Source: Desulfarculus baarsii DSM 2075
Lineage (GTDB): Bacteria; Desulfobacterota; Desulfarculia; Desulfarculales; Desulfarculaceae
Direction: 5' to 3'
Assembly: GCF_000143965.1 (NCBI RefSeq)
Contig: NC_014365.1
Location: forward strand, 2,011,501-2,075,500
DNA length: 64,000 nt
Shown: piece after piece, positions 16,301 through 23,886 of the stretch
Numbering within the stretch: the first letter of the stretch is position 1
How the letters are laid out: every line of letters begins with the position of its first letter
The notes under the pieces: model-generated
Told to the model about the DNA's origin: nothing
Seen by the model: the letters and a program-made list of their open reading frames with translations, nothing else
Databases searched by the model: none
Program-made: the position numbers and the translations under genes

Positions 16301-17893
16301 GAGTGCCGTTTTCTGTTTCAGGATCAGCTTTTGTTTAGCCTCGTCGACCGCCTTTTTCTTGACCGACTCGGCCATGTCGGCACCGGCCTTCTTCTGCAAC
16401 GCCTCAACGAGCTGCTGCTTGTTCTTGAGGATGCCGATGCCGTGCTTCTGTTTGGCCGCCGCGAGTTCCTTGCCCATCAGGCCGCTGTGATCCACGCCGG
16501 GCTCCAGCTTGTCGAGCAGCTCGATGGTCTCCTGTTTGGTCATATTGAGGGAGATGCCGTTCTCCTTCGTCATCTCCTTGAGCTGCTGGGCGGTCATGCC
16601 CTCCAGCCCCTCGGCGGGCGGGATCTTCGCCATCTGGGCGGCGAGCAGCTTGGCCTGTTTGAGCTCCGCCTGCTTCAGTCCGAGCAGCTCGACCAGTTCT
16701 TCCTTGGTCCGCAGCAGGCCGATCTTGTGTTCCTTGAGTTTGGCGCTGAGCGCCGCTCCGGCCAGGTCGCCGTGATCGATCCCCGGTTCGGCCAGATCGA
16801 GCAGCTTGATGAAATCGGCCTTGGTCCGGGCGATGGCCACGCCGTTCTGTTTCGCCAGGGTCTGGAGCTGTTTGACCGTCAGCGAGCCGAGGTCGGCGAT
16901 GTCGCCGTTTTCAAAGGCGCTCTTGAGCTTGGCGTTCTCCTTGGCCTGGGCGTCGGCCATGCCTTCCAGCACGTGGGGCGGGAGAATGCAGGCGTCCCCC
17001 TGCGATGCCTGGGTGGCGGCCTTGGCGGCCATCTCGCTGCCGCAGACGGTCATCGGCCAGGCCACGATATTGGTGCAGCGGCAGTGCGGATGCGCGGGTT
17101 GCTGGGGGAACTTGTCGATGGGAAAGGTCTTGCCGTCCAGGCCGCCGCAGACCGGGCACATGCGCTCGTCCTCCATGGCCAGCCATTCCAGCTTCTGGAT
17201 GCCGACCCGCTCGTGGAACTTGAGCCTGCCCATGTTGTGGGCGCGGAGTACCTCGGTGCGGGCGATCATCTCCATGCGGTACTGGGCCTTGCTGAACACC
17301 CGGCTTCCGGCCTGGCGAAAGGAATCCTTGTCGACGATCACCTTGCCCATGTCCCGGACGATGTCGTCGGCTCCCTTGCCCGTGGCGATGCCGTTCAGGA
17401 TGGTGCGCTTGATTCCGTCTGCGAGTTCGCGGTGGACGTCACCGGCGAGCGTGAGGTTGTACTGCGCCATGAAGTCGAGGGCATTGGTGTCGACGATGGT
17501 GAACACCTTGGTGGCCAGCTTGTCGATGCCTTCGGGTTTGAGGTCGGCGTAGAACGGCAGCGCCGCGTCGGCGAGTTCGCCGATTCCCTGCTGGATGCCG
17601 AGCTTGAAGGAGTCCTTGGTTGTCTTGCGAAAGACCAGGGTCTGCTCCCGCTTGAGCCGTTTCATGGTGTCGTCGAGTTCGAGCTGGAGCTTTTCCAGCC
17701 CCTTGAGCGCGGCGAGCTTGTTGTCCGGCAGGGAGCCGAGGGAGCGGTACTGGAGGATGGCGCGGGCGACCTCGTCTTCGGCCTGTTTCAGCGACTGGGT
17801 GAGCTGGGCCGTGACCTGGTCGTTGTAGCGGTTGCGGGCCGTCAGACTCTTCAGTGTGGCCGCCTGGATGCGCTGCTTGAGGTCCGACGGCAT
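13304..17893 (-). CDS. Giant MuF head-morphogenesis protein with SAP-like repeats and kinase-like domain
   Basis: 1529 aa, far longer than the usual 300-500 aa MuF protein. Residues about 1-280 are the MuF domain: TEVLRAHNMGRL, then MCPVCGGLDG (about 243) and HPHCRC (about 270). Residues about 325-640 hold five SAP/HeH-like repeats (for example LTVKQLQTLAKQNGVAI and MTAQQLKEMTKENGISL). A Lys/Pro linker follows (about 655-700). Residues about 710-960 resemble a HipA / PI3K-like kinase: WLFKPIGRKDDE (ATP-binding Lys), LIANHDGHSKQF (catalytic loop, about 815), GIDKGQAF (metal-binding D-x-G, about 838). The last 550 residues have no recognised family. The gene overlaps the portal gene (stop/start) and the downstream 170-aa gene. 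MuF fusions are known carriers of polymorphic toxin domains injected with phage DNA or deployed in lysogens; that this is one is inference. Confidence 0.8.
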   Translation of the reverse strand: MPSDLKQRIQAATLKSLTARNRYNDQVTAQLTQSLKQAEDEVARAILQYRSLGSLPDNKLAALKGLEKLQLELDDTMKRLKREQTLVFRKTTKDSFKLGIQQGIGELADAALPFYADLKPEGIDKLATKVFTIVDTNALDFMAQYNLTLAGDVHRELADGIKRTILNGIATGKGADDIVRDMGKVIVDKDSFRQAGSRVFSKAQYRMEMIARTEVLRAHNMGRLKFHERVGIQKLEWLAMEDERMCPVCGGLDGKTFPIDKFPQQPAHPHCRCTNIVAWPMTVCGSEMAAKAATQASQGDACILPPHVLEGMADAQAKENAKLKSAFENGDIADLGSLTVKQLQTLAKQNGVAIARTKADFIKLLDLAEPGIDHGDLAGAALSAKLKEHKIGLLRTKEELVELLGLKQAELKQAKLLAAQMAKIPPAEGLEGMTAQQLKEMTKENGISLNMTKQETIELLDKLEPGVDHSGLMGKELAAAKQKHGIGILKNKQQLVEALQKKAGADMAESVKKKAVDEAKQKLILKQKTALEDAAKAVVVPDTPTGYKDFLDAIAKAEQAVSGGTDLPQELLAAHSKEIALKKQLFQDQVGKLKSAELKTLAKETKVQYWQWANKDELTTLFTETDPTKIKAVQASIDAKHAAWAEKHGGKKKTAPAKPATPKKEPPKSAPQQSPVKPTEAKIGKKGAEFATVDTAWQQKSLPSKFKKSGKAAVGGAHEKEFWTDENGDKWLFKPIGRKDDEFIAFGEEAAYKIGRLIDPHSIEVRTIQLNGRTGSIQKWRTDLRDDFDFRNILPQDLTTIELEQIQREHVVDWLIANHDGHSKQFIRARDGRVYGIDKGQAFKFLGQDKLSLDYHPNGVCGEEEPFYNKVFRAAKEGKVRVDPNATLRYIQEVEKIADEDYLDLLRPYAEGRFAKDPAGLRHFYDLALERKHNLRRDFEAYYADVLGDRGFRFGKLSTATGKKKLLSSAEEALVEEARKLGWQGKTLPFDSGDVEDQNALIFTESFKGKKRTVVKMKIRPDTDRRIDEVLRRYVQTAAGEKGQPLVEDSFFPTILDAVKNVNFHVGDGKYNRTKIDKALRLRKKLETLQKSADPKVKEMADHYLKWVKEIEESVDWDRATNGVFEQYLPKLDAQKPKEKPPFKVERGKVTHTKRRIGSGTITVEADDIDNRTLFNHNSRMQDGHQYTVTFEDGTRVRYRPWSDTNLYAQRGELEMILDGDATPGRVEAMLEKLEQLGIDTRVATAENAEQMYLEKLAYIRKTDKSADYKRLQKSLDDRNATSSERVQALRGYWQKELGVQDITQLSGYNPLGEYQAGFLDRDAKGGYRHQLRFDITEEDLEKQMKGYSLVHDLTNGESMSGFIDLIMENNGAMVSTVEKMRMGVAPGGMSPVADMQTGGASYFFTRIKKQPASDASPALYFKKQMLRRMDAISYDHDAYGKVIDDYVQRNRGASIDDWKRFSQRHGNETIFKYSVTLLDNIEFIVARSDNERREIIQSFTRRGIKKLPDGRKVEDIVHTPQSWSKRKQ

Positions 17894-19401
17894 CAGCGAG
17901 GCTCCCGGCGGTCGATGAAACGACAGGCCGGGGCGTCGAAGGTGCGCTCGCTGTTGTGGACCCGGCAGTGGTTGGTGTCAGCAATGAAGTGGCTGCACTC
18001 GTCGCACACGGCAGCAATGCCGGTGGACTCCAGGTCGCCCGACCAGACCAATGCCGCCTCCGCCGTGGGTTCATCGTCCTCGGCCGGAATCCCGAGCATC
18101 TTCCGGGCGCGAGGCACGCTGAGAATGCCGGAGACGACCATATCCACCACCGGCTTCACCTGCTTCTCGTCCATCAGGTCGATCTGCTTGCGTTCGGTCT
18201 CGCGGTTGGCGGCCTCGATGTCCGGGTCCAGGTCCATCTTGAGCTGAAGGCTGGAGCGGCTGATGAGCTTGCGGTCGTAGAGTTCGATGAGGAGCTTCTT
18301 GAAATCGACCGCGTCGCTGGGGTCGAGGTCGTTGAAGATGAACTGGATGCTTTTGTCGCCGTGGCCGTTCAGCTCCATCCAGTCGTCGAACACCCAGTCG
18401 AGGAGCTTGCGTGCGGCCTGTTTGATCTCGCGGATCATGACCATCATCTTCTGCATGCTCACCGAGGCGGTGGCGAAATTCGGGCCGTCTCCGGTCACCA
18501 GCGAGCGTGACAGCCCCAGGGCCACCACGATGTCTTCCTTCACCTCTTTGACCTTGTCCTCGACGTTGAGGACCTGACCGTCGGTGCCGTGGGTTTCGAC
18601 GTTGACGTAGAACGGGACCACCAGGCCGCTTTTCATGTCCATCTTGTTGACCATGTCGCGAACCTGTTCGAGCATCCGCTGGTCCGGCATCACCATCTTC
18701 TGGCCGAACGCGCCGCCCACCTTGAGCAGGCGAAAGGGCGTGGCCCAGCGCTTGGCGATGGCCTGTTCGGCCCGGCGGTAGTCGCGCAGCAGTTCGATGG
18801 CTTGAAAGGCGGGAAGCACGAGGGAGTTACCCCGAGGCGAGAAGGCCGGAGCATCCCATTTGAGGTGGACCACCTGTTCGACGGGCAGCGGGATGGATTC
18901 CCCGCCGCCGGGGGTGTCCTCGGGAAATTGCCGGGCCTCGATCAGCTCGCCCTGGGCGTATTTGACTTTGACCGAAACCGGGTTGACGCAGACCAGTTCC
19001 TCGATGTCCTGGCCAGACTTGGTGAAGCGCTTGAAGCCGATGGCGTCGCCTTTCACCAGGAGCTGAAGAACCATGTCCTTGATGAATTGCGTGATGTTCA
19101 ACCGCCAGGCGGCCTCCAGTGCCTGCTCCTTGAGGGTCTCGTCATCGCTGGTGATTTTGATCTCGTCGCCCACGGCGAAGGTGCGCCAGGAGTTGACGCA
19201 ATTCTTCACCAGCGGCTCCTCGACGTAGTATTCCCATGCCTTACGGGCGCGTTCTTCCCAGGTGGCCGGAATAGCCTCGGCGGCGTTGACCTTGCTGAAG
19301 GCCGCCGAGTCGAGCGCGGCCGCTGCGGCCAGCGGCGCGATGACAAAGCCTGTGGTGTCCAGGCTTTCGGGTTGTTCGTCCTGATGGGCGGTGCTTTCCA
19401 C
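17893..19401 (-). CDS. Portal protein with C-terminal Cys cluster
   Basis: 502 aa, GTG start at 19401. The central region has classical phage portal features: NPVSVKVKYAQGE, PVEQVVHLKWDAPAFSPRGNSLVLPAFQAIELLRDYRRAEQA, and GDGPNFATASVS. It follows the large terminase gene and precedes the MuF gene, the standard packaging order. The last 50 residues add a CDEC...HC...C pattern that may bind zinc, an extension I do not know from standard portals. Promoter element P4 lies 75 nt upstream. Confidence 0.88.
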   Translation of the reverse strand: MESTAHQDEQPESLDTTGFVIAPLAAAAALDSAAFSKVNAAEAIPATWEERARKAWEYYVEEPLVKNCVNSWRTFAVGDEIKITSDDETLKEQALEAAWRLNITQFIKDMVLQLLVKGDAIGFKRFTKSGQDIEELVCVNPVSVKVKYAQGELIEARQFPEDTPGGGESIPLPVEQVVHLKWDAPAFSPRGNSLVLPAFQAIELLRDYRRAEQAIAKRWATPFRLLKVGGAFGQKMVMPDQRMLEQVRDMVNKMDMKSGLVVPFYVNVETHGTDGQVLNVEDKVKEVKEDIVVALGLSRSLVTGDGPNFATASVSMQKMMVMIREIKQAARKLLDWVFDDWMELNGHGDKSIQFIFNDLDPSDAVDFKKLLIELYDRKLISRSSLQLKMDLDPDIEAANRETERKQIDLMDEKQVKPVVDMVVSGILSVPRARKMLGIPAEDDEPTAEAALVWSGDLESTGIAAVCDECSHFIADTNHCRVHNSERTFDAPACRFIDRREPR

Positions 19402-19475
19402 GTGATCCTCTCGGTAGTTTCAGCCATGACAGCCGCACATCCGGCCCGTGTGGGCCGAACCCGGCTCGATGCCGG

Positions 19476-19506
19476 TTACTTACCGGAGAGGGGTGGAATG
19501 CGTCGG
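19476..19506 (-). promoter_or_regulatory. P4: phage sigma-type promoter element, portal/head genes
   Basis: Minus strand CCGA-N16-CCGGTAAGTAA in the 163-nt gap between the large terminase stop (19565) and the portal start (19401). The N16 differs from those of P1/P3, so conservation is confined to the two boxes and their flanks. Confidence 0.7.
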
Positions 19507-19564
19507 AGGATGCCTCCAGACAAAGTGTTGCCACTTCCTAAAAACTGGTAACGATTTGTCTGGT

Positions 19565-21088
19565 TCAGATGAAGACCGGATTGGTGAGGACCGGCTTGAG
19601 CGAGACCACCTCTTCGCCGACCGGGTCGAGGTTGCCTTCCTCCCGGATCAGCATGGCGCATCGCACCGCGTCGATGATGTGGTCGTTGCCCTTGGAATAG
19701 ATGATCTTGCCGTCCCGCAGGGTGTAGGTGTGGGTGGTGAACTGGTCTTCCACCTCCAGGTCGTCCGAGGGGAAAATGACCTGCTTACGCTGTAGGGCTC
19801 CGTTGATGAGGCTGGTCATCAGCTCCTTGGTCCGTTTCTTGATTTCCTTGCCGTCGCGCACCGCCAGCCGGGTCATGCCGCCGAAGTCGTATCCCTTGAG
19901 CCTGCCTTCCAGCTCCAGACCCTTGTATTTGTCCAGGGTGAGCAGCTCCTGAACCACGGCCAGACCGTTGCCGCCATTGTCCACGCCGATGCCCGCCGGG
20001 GTGTAGTAACGCTCCAGCAGCGCGATGATCTGGGCGATGTGCGGATAGGAAACGTGTTCAAGATGCACGCGCAGGATCATCTTCAGCAGCGTCCGCTCAC
20101 CGATCTCCATCTCCTGGAATACGACAATCTCGGTGGGATCGTTGGTGTAGCCCAGGTCGCCGCCGACCCAGAACTGACCGCTGCGGGGCGTGAGGTTGAG
20201 CAGCATCTCCAGCCGGTCGTGGGCCGCTTCCTCGGTGTCGCAGTCGCGCATCTCGGAATCGGTGATGACGATCTTCTGGTACTCCAGCAGATCCTGCCGA
20301 CAGAGGTTGAACTGCTCGACATTGAAGGCCCCATAGGATGGCTTACCGTGTTCACCGGCCACCTCGTGCTGCCAACCGGAGCTGTCACGGCCGCCGTAGA
20401 ACTCCAGCAATTCGGCCTCGCGATCCTCGGTCCACAGGGGATTGAGCCAGGACGGCCAGCGGAACACATGGAACTGATCCGATGAGGTGAGCCGGTAATA
20501 GGTGGTGTCGCGCAGGCCGTTGGGCGTTGAGTAGATGCGTAGCGTCCCCCCGGCCTTGAGGCACTGGCGCAGCGCCTTCCAGGCCCGTTCGGTCAGCCAG
20601 GCTCCTTCATCGACCCAGACGCGGCCCACGTGCAGGGACCGGAAGGCGTCGCCATAGGCCCCGGCCGGGCGGAAATAGAGCACCGAACCGTTGGTGAACT
20701 CCAGCCGGAAGTAGGGTTTGCGGTGGATCTTGGGCTTGCCGTACTTGGTCAGGGCAATGCTGTTCATCAGATCCGGGTTGGTGTCGAGCTGGAACTCGAT
20801 CTCTTCGATGATGGTATCGAGGTGCCCCTGGTGCGGAGCCGCGATGAGGCCCTGGCCGCCCCGGGTGGTAAAGGCGTAATGGAGCGCGTCGGTCGAGAGC
20901 ACGATGGACTTGCCCACGTCCCGGCCGTCGAGGTGGATGATGTTCTTGGCCGGGCAGCGCAGGTCCTCCACCTGGTGCGGCCAGTAGTCGCGGCCTGAGC
21001 CATCCCGGTTGTAGAGGTAGGCTTGCCCCCACAACACGGGATCGCTCAGGGTCGCCGCAAGTTTGCGCTCCTTGTCGGTTACCGCCAT
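19565..21088 (-). CDS. Terminase large subunit (TerL)
   Basis: 507 aa. The ATPase half has a Walker A variant (LDGRDVGKSIVLSTDAL, about residue 55), an adenine-binding WPHQVEDLRC before it, and Walker B RVWVDEGAWL (about 155). The C-terminal RNase-H-like nuclease has the metal-binding aspartates in WVGGDLGYTND (about 310) and GVDNGGNGLAVVQEL (about 365). This is the packaging motor that pumps DNA through the portal encoded just downstream. ATG at 21088 abuts the preceding small gene. Confidence 0.92.
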   Translation of the reverse strand: MAVTDKERKLAATLSDPVLWGQAYLYNRDGSGRDYWPHQVEDLRCPAKNIIHLDGRDVGKSIVLSTDALHYAFTTRGGQGLIAAPHQGHLDTIIEEIEFQLDTNPDLMNSIALTKYGKPKIHRKPYFRLEFTNGSVLYFRPAGAYGDAFRSLHVGRVWVDEGAWLTERAWKALRQCLKAGGTLRIYSTPNGLRDTTYYRLTSSDQFHVFRWPSWLNPLWTEDREAELLEFYGGRDSSGWQHEVAGEHGKPSYGAFNVEQFNLCRQDLLEYQKIVITDSEMRDCDTEEAAHDRLEMLLNLTPRSGQFWVGGDLGYTNDPTEIVVFQEMEIGERTLLKMILRVHLEHVSYPHIAQIIALLERYYTPAGIGVDNGGNGLAVVQELLTLDKYKGLELEGRLKGYDFGGMTRLAVRDGKEIKKRTKELMTSLINGALQRKQVIFPSDDLEVEDQFTTHTYTLRDGKIIYSKGNDHIIDAVRCAMLIREEGNLDPVGEEVVSLKPVLTNPVFI

Positions 21089-21366
21089 CAGTGCATTCCC
21101 GTCCTCAAGGCGCTGCCGAGGATGGTGCCCACCAGTTCCGTCAGGATCTGCTGCACGGCCAGAGTGTTCTTCCTGTCGTGGACAGCCTCCTGAATGTCGA
21201 TGATGGCCTGGTCCAACTCCGCCCAGGCCAGGTACTGCTGCTGGGCCGCTTCCAGACGGCCGAGGGCGTTCTCAATCCGTCCCGCCGCCAGCTCGGTGCC
21301 GATTTCGACCAGGGCCTCACCGGCCTGGCGGACGGCATCGCTGTTTTCCTGAAGGATCTCTTTCAT
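21088..21366 (-). CDS. Small phage protein upstream of terminase
   Basis: 92 aa, ATG at 21366 overlapping the stop of the lipoprotein gene (ATGA). Almost fully helical (MKEILQENSDAVRQAGEALVEIG, ALGRLEAAQQQYLAWAELDQAIIDI) with a mildly hydrophobic C-terminus (TELVGTILGSAL). Together with the lipoprotein gene it forms a pair directly before TerL. Lysis (spanin-like) or packaging accessory functions are both conceivable; no family recognised. Confidence 0.5.
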   Translation of the reverse strand: MKEILQENSDAVRQAGEALVEIGTELAAGRIENALGRLEAAQQQYLAWAELDQAIIDIQEAVHDRKNTLAVQQILTELVGTILGSALRTGMH

Positions 21367-21635
21367 TGGCCTGCCTCCTGGTTCGAGCCGTTGGCCCACT
21401 GGTCAAGGGCGTCCACGGCGGTCTGCAGGCGCAGGCCGACACCGGTCAGGCGCTCGGCGTCCGGGTGGCCGACCTCGCGTAGCGCCTTGTTGGCCTCGGT
21501 CACATACTCGGGTGTGTGGCGGTTGACGGTGGCCACTGCCGACTGGATCTGGGCCGGAGGCCGGTAGGTGGCGCAGCCGGTCATGATCCCGGCCAGGACC
21601 AGCGGGATGGTCCATTCGAGTGTCTTCTTCAACAT
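21363..21635 (-). CDS. Small phage lipoprotein
   Basis: 90 aa from the ATG at 21635 (AAAGGAGAT upstream). The N-terminus is a lipoprotein signal: KK, hydrophobic core TIPLVLAGIM, lipobox MTGCA (Cys about residue 20). The mature part is short and helical with no long proline stretch. It could be an outer-membrane spanin or another prophage surface lipoprotein (for example an exclusion protein). It starts the minus-strand gene set that leads into TerL and is divergent from the recombinase cassette. Confidence 0.6.
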   Translation of the reverse strand: MLKKTLEWTIPLVLAGIMTGCATYRPPAQIQSAVATVNRHTPEYVTEANKALREVGHPDAERLTGVGLRLQTAVDALDQWANGSNQEAGQ

Positions 21636-21668
21636 GTTGATCTCCTTTGGTTTATGGGTTTGGGGCAC

Positions 21669-21686
21669 ATGCAGAAAGATCTCTGC
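21669..21686. promoter_or_regulatory. Palindrome in divergent intergenic region
   Basis: TGCAGA-AAGATC-TCTGCA, 6-bp arms with a 6-nt centre, between the divergent starts of the lipoprotein gene (21635, minus) and the + strand recombinase cassette (21777). Symmetry and position suggest a repressor operator controlling one or both directions. No regulator is assigned. Confidence 0.4.
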
Positions 21687-21776
21687 AAACACTTGATTTC
21701 CAACGAAATAGAAGCGTCATTGGATGTGACGCGGGATGGTCCCGCATCCACGAAAACCGGAACCGGAGGCAGGCCA

Positions 21777-21970
21777 TGACCTACGACAGAAACCGCCAGC
21801 AGGCACTCAAGGCGTACCGAGAAAAGCAGGAGAACATCGCCCGGCTGATCGAGGGCATTCGCGGCAAGCTCGAAGCGGACGCGAAGCAGCCGGACATCAC
21901 CTGGGCGAGCGTCGGCTCCCTCGGCCACGTCGAGGAACTGCTGCGGGAGCTTGACGAGTTCCTGTCCTGA
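21777..21970 (+). CDS. Small protein, first gene of recombinase cassette
   Basis: 64 aa with ATG at 21777 (CCGGAGG upstream). Strongly helical and charged: TYDRNRQQALKAYREKQENIARLIEG, then a helical C-terminus ending ELLRELDEFLS. It is followed 33 nt later by the truncated integrase-like gene in the same direction. All three genes run opposite to the surrounding phage genes. A role as a recombination-directionality or DNA-bridging helper is possible but speculative. Confidence 0.55.
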
Positions 21971-22003
21971 ACACACCGGGCCACCGACAAAGGAGACATC
22001 GAC

Positions 22004-22378
22004 ATGACCGAATGCACCGTGCATCAAGCCGCCGAGGCTTTCATCGGCTACCTGCGGGAATCCGGAAAGAAAGAGCGGACCCTTTACACCTACCGGAAGG
22101 ACCTCGACGCGGTGGAGGCCTTCTTCGGCGCGGATCGCCAGCTCGCCGAGATCCGGCTTCCCCAGGTCGGCAAGTTCTACAAGTCCGACCTGCTGCTCAA
22201 ACTCCCTGACGGCAAGGAGCGGGCCGAGCGCACCATTGCCAAGACCGTCCGGGTGTTCCGCATGATGATGGTCTGGGCCAGGGAGTCGGGGCGCATCGAG
22301 GAGCTGCCGCTGCCCAAGAGCACGCCCATGGGCCACAGCCGGGTAAAGGAGTCCAGCGATGAGCAACCGAACGGCTGA
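22004..22378 (+). CDS. Stand-alone core-binding (SAM-like) domain of tyrosine recombinases
   Basis: 124 aa, ATG at 22004 with AAAGGAG upstream. The whole protein corresponds to the N-terminal DNA-binding domain of Xer/phage integrases (AFIGYLRESGKKERTLYTYRKDLDAVEAFFG, RTIAKTVRVFRMMMVWARESG). There is no catalytic domain and no R-H-R-Y residues. It ends by overlapping the next gene by 20 nt. The frame stays open to a clean stop and the next gene has its own complete copy of the domain, so this is not simply a frameshifted half. It may modulate or bind sites in competition with the full recombinase. Confidence 0.7.
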   Translation: MTECTVHQAAEAFIGYLRESGKKERTLYTYRKDLDAVEAFFGADRQLAEIRLPQVGKFYKSDLLLKLPDGKERAERTIAKTVRVFRMMMVWARESGRIEELPLPKSTPMGHSRVKESSDEQPNG

Positions 22379-23273
22379 CCTCGATCTGACGGGCGCGACA
22401 GAGGCGTTCTGTGCCCGCCTGTCGGCCGAAGGACGCTCCCCGGCGACCATAGCCGCATACCGCCGGGACCTCGCCCTGGTGGCTCGCGTGGCCGGGGAGC
22501 TGGCCCCGGGTATCGTCTGTCGGGCGGTCACGGCAGGATTCCTCGACCAGGTGTTTTCCGACGGGGCGGTCACCGAGAGTGAGCGCGGCCCACGCTCGGC
22601 GGCCTCGGTCCATCGGATGAAGGCGGCGGTGCGAGCCTTTTTCGCCTGGGCCGTCGAAGTGGGCGTGGTCGATGACAATCCGGCTCGGTCCATCCGCATG
22701 CATCGGTTGCCGAGAAAACTGCCGGTGTTCCTGACCACCGCCGAAAAGAAACGTCTGCTCAAGGAGCTCAAGGGACGGACCGACTTCTCCGCGCTGCGCG
22801 ACCGCGCCATGATCGAGGTGCTGCTGGGCACAGGGATCAGGCTTGGCGAGCTGGCCGCGCTCGACATGGATGACATCGACCTCGACGCCAAGCATCTGCG
22901 GGTGCGGGCCAAGGGAAATGTGCCGCAGGTCAAGTTCATCAAGACCGACCTCCGCACATTGCTGCGCCGTTACCTGGCCGAGCGTCGTCGACATGGCCGC
23001 CCGGAAATGGAAGCCCTGTTCCTGTCGAACCGGGACGGCAGACTCTGCCAGCGGCAGATAGCCAACCGGCTCGCTCACTGGCTGCGGAAGGCCGGGATCG
23101 AAAAGGAACTGACGCCGCACGGGCTGCGGCATACCTTCGCCACCCACCTCTACAGCGCGACCAATGACCTGCTCGTGGTGCAGCGGGCCTTGGGGCACCG
23201 GGACGTGTCCACCACCCAGGTCTACACCCACCTCGTGGACGGTCAGCTCGAGGAAGCCCTCGAACGCCTCTGA
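22359..23273 (+). CDS. XerC/D-like tyrosine recombinase
   Basis: 304 aa, ATG at 22359 with AAAGGAG upstream. The N-terminal core-binding domain (about 10-100) is followed by a catalytic domain with GTGIRLGELAALD (first Arg), a conserved Lys region near VRAKGNVPQVKF, TPHGLRHTFATHL (H-x-x-R), LGHRDVSTTQVYTH (His and the Tyr nucleophile). All catalytic positions are present and the length is that of XerC/D rather than of long phage integrases. It is encoded inside the packaging region while a separate serine integrase sits at the prophage end, so it is unlikely to be the main integrase. A repeat array lies 200 nt downstream. Confidence 0.9.
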   Translation: MSNRTADLDLTGATEAFCARLSAEGRSPATIAAYRRDLALVARVAGELAPGIVCRAVTAGFLDQVFSDGAVTESERGPRSAASVHRMKAAVRAFFAWAVEVGVVDDNPARSIRMHRLPRKLPVFLTTAEKKRLLKELKGRTDFSALRDRAMIEVLLGTGIRLGELAALDMDDIDLDAKHLRVRAKGNVPQVKFIKTDLRTLLRRYLAERRRHGRPEMEALFLSNRDGRLCQRQIANRLAHWLRKAGIEKELTPHGLRHTFATHLYSATNDLLVVQRALGHRDVSTTQVYTHLVDGQLEEALERL

Positions 23274-23473
23274 TCCTTCCGGACCCGACGATGGGAGCGG
23301 CCTCGGCTGCTCCTGTTTTCGTTGGGCGAGACAGTGTCGAAGACAGTGAGTGACAGTGCCCGCAGAAGAACACGTCCGCCGATGATGAATGATCATGACG
23401 GAGGGTCTCTGCCTCCCGGGCGGAGCGGGTAATATCGATTGACCATAATTTCTCCTTCGCTGTCTGTCGGCCG

Positions 23474-23716
23474 CACATGGCTATAACTGCTTGGCTTATG
23501 CGCTCCGGGCGCGGAACACACATGGCAATATCTGCTTGGCTTATGCGATGGCTGCTGGCGAAGGAATGGCTGTTTGCGGGGCTTGTCCGGTTCGGCCTGG
23601 GTCTCGACATGCCAATATCTACTTGGGTTGTGTGAGAGAGCCCCGGCGTGAACATGCCTATATCTGCTTGGCTTATGCGGTTCGGCTTATGCGCACACAT
23701 GCCAAGCGGATATCGG
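23474..23716. repeat. Array of about 29-bp imperfect repeats beside the tyrosine recombinase
   Basis: Direct copies at 23474-23502, 23519-23547, 23606-23634 and 23651-23679 share CATGSCNATATCTGCTTGG plus CTTATGCG in most copies; a half-copy lies at 23681-23693, and an inverted copy (GCCAAGCGGATAT) at 23694-23716. Each unit is itself an imperfect palindrome, GCCAA-N7-TTGGC. Unit spacing is irregular (45, 87, 45 nt start to start). Dyad arms around a 7-nt centre are the geometry of tyrosine-recombinase core sites, and the recombinase gene ends 200 nt upstream. No convincing gene is seen between 23274 and 23873; the short frames here simply translate the repeats. Confidence 0.7.
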
Positions 23717-23797
23717 GAGCTGCTGGAGGAAGTCGAGGAGTGGAAATGATGATCGACGGCCGGTGAATGCCGATTCCGAAAGTGCAAGGAACACGTC

Positions 23798-23886
23798 TTA
23801 TCCGCAATTCCTGGTGTAGCTGTCTGCCGCAAGTCGCCGTGTGCCGGGGTCATCGGAAAAGCCCTCCATGGTGTTATCCGCAATTC
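23798..23886. repeat. 13-bp direct repeat bracketing the 3' end of the small terminase gene
   Basis: TTATCCGCAATTC occurs at 23798-23810 and again at 23874-23886; the second copy contains the stop codon and last codons of the minus-strand gene 24374-23874. The 63 nt in between hold no gene. Like the 39-bp repeat at the efflux cargo, it duplicates the end of a phage gene, which may mark a junction of inserted DNA. Confidence 0.5.

Noticed and set aside
14009-18247. Very long + strand frame opposite the MuF gene
   Set aside because: A mirror frame of GC-rich coding sequence; it has no ribosome site, no recognisable domain, and the minus-strand frame has clear protein motifs.
22004-23273. Frameshifted single integrase gene
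   Set aside because: The second gene contains its own complete core-binding and catalytic domains and its own ribosome site, so the first gene is not its missing part.
23474-23716. CRISPR-like array
   Set aside because: Units are imperfect, spacing is irregular (45, 87, 45 nt), one unit is inverted, and there are no cas genes.
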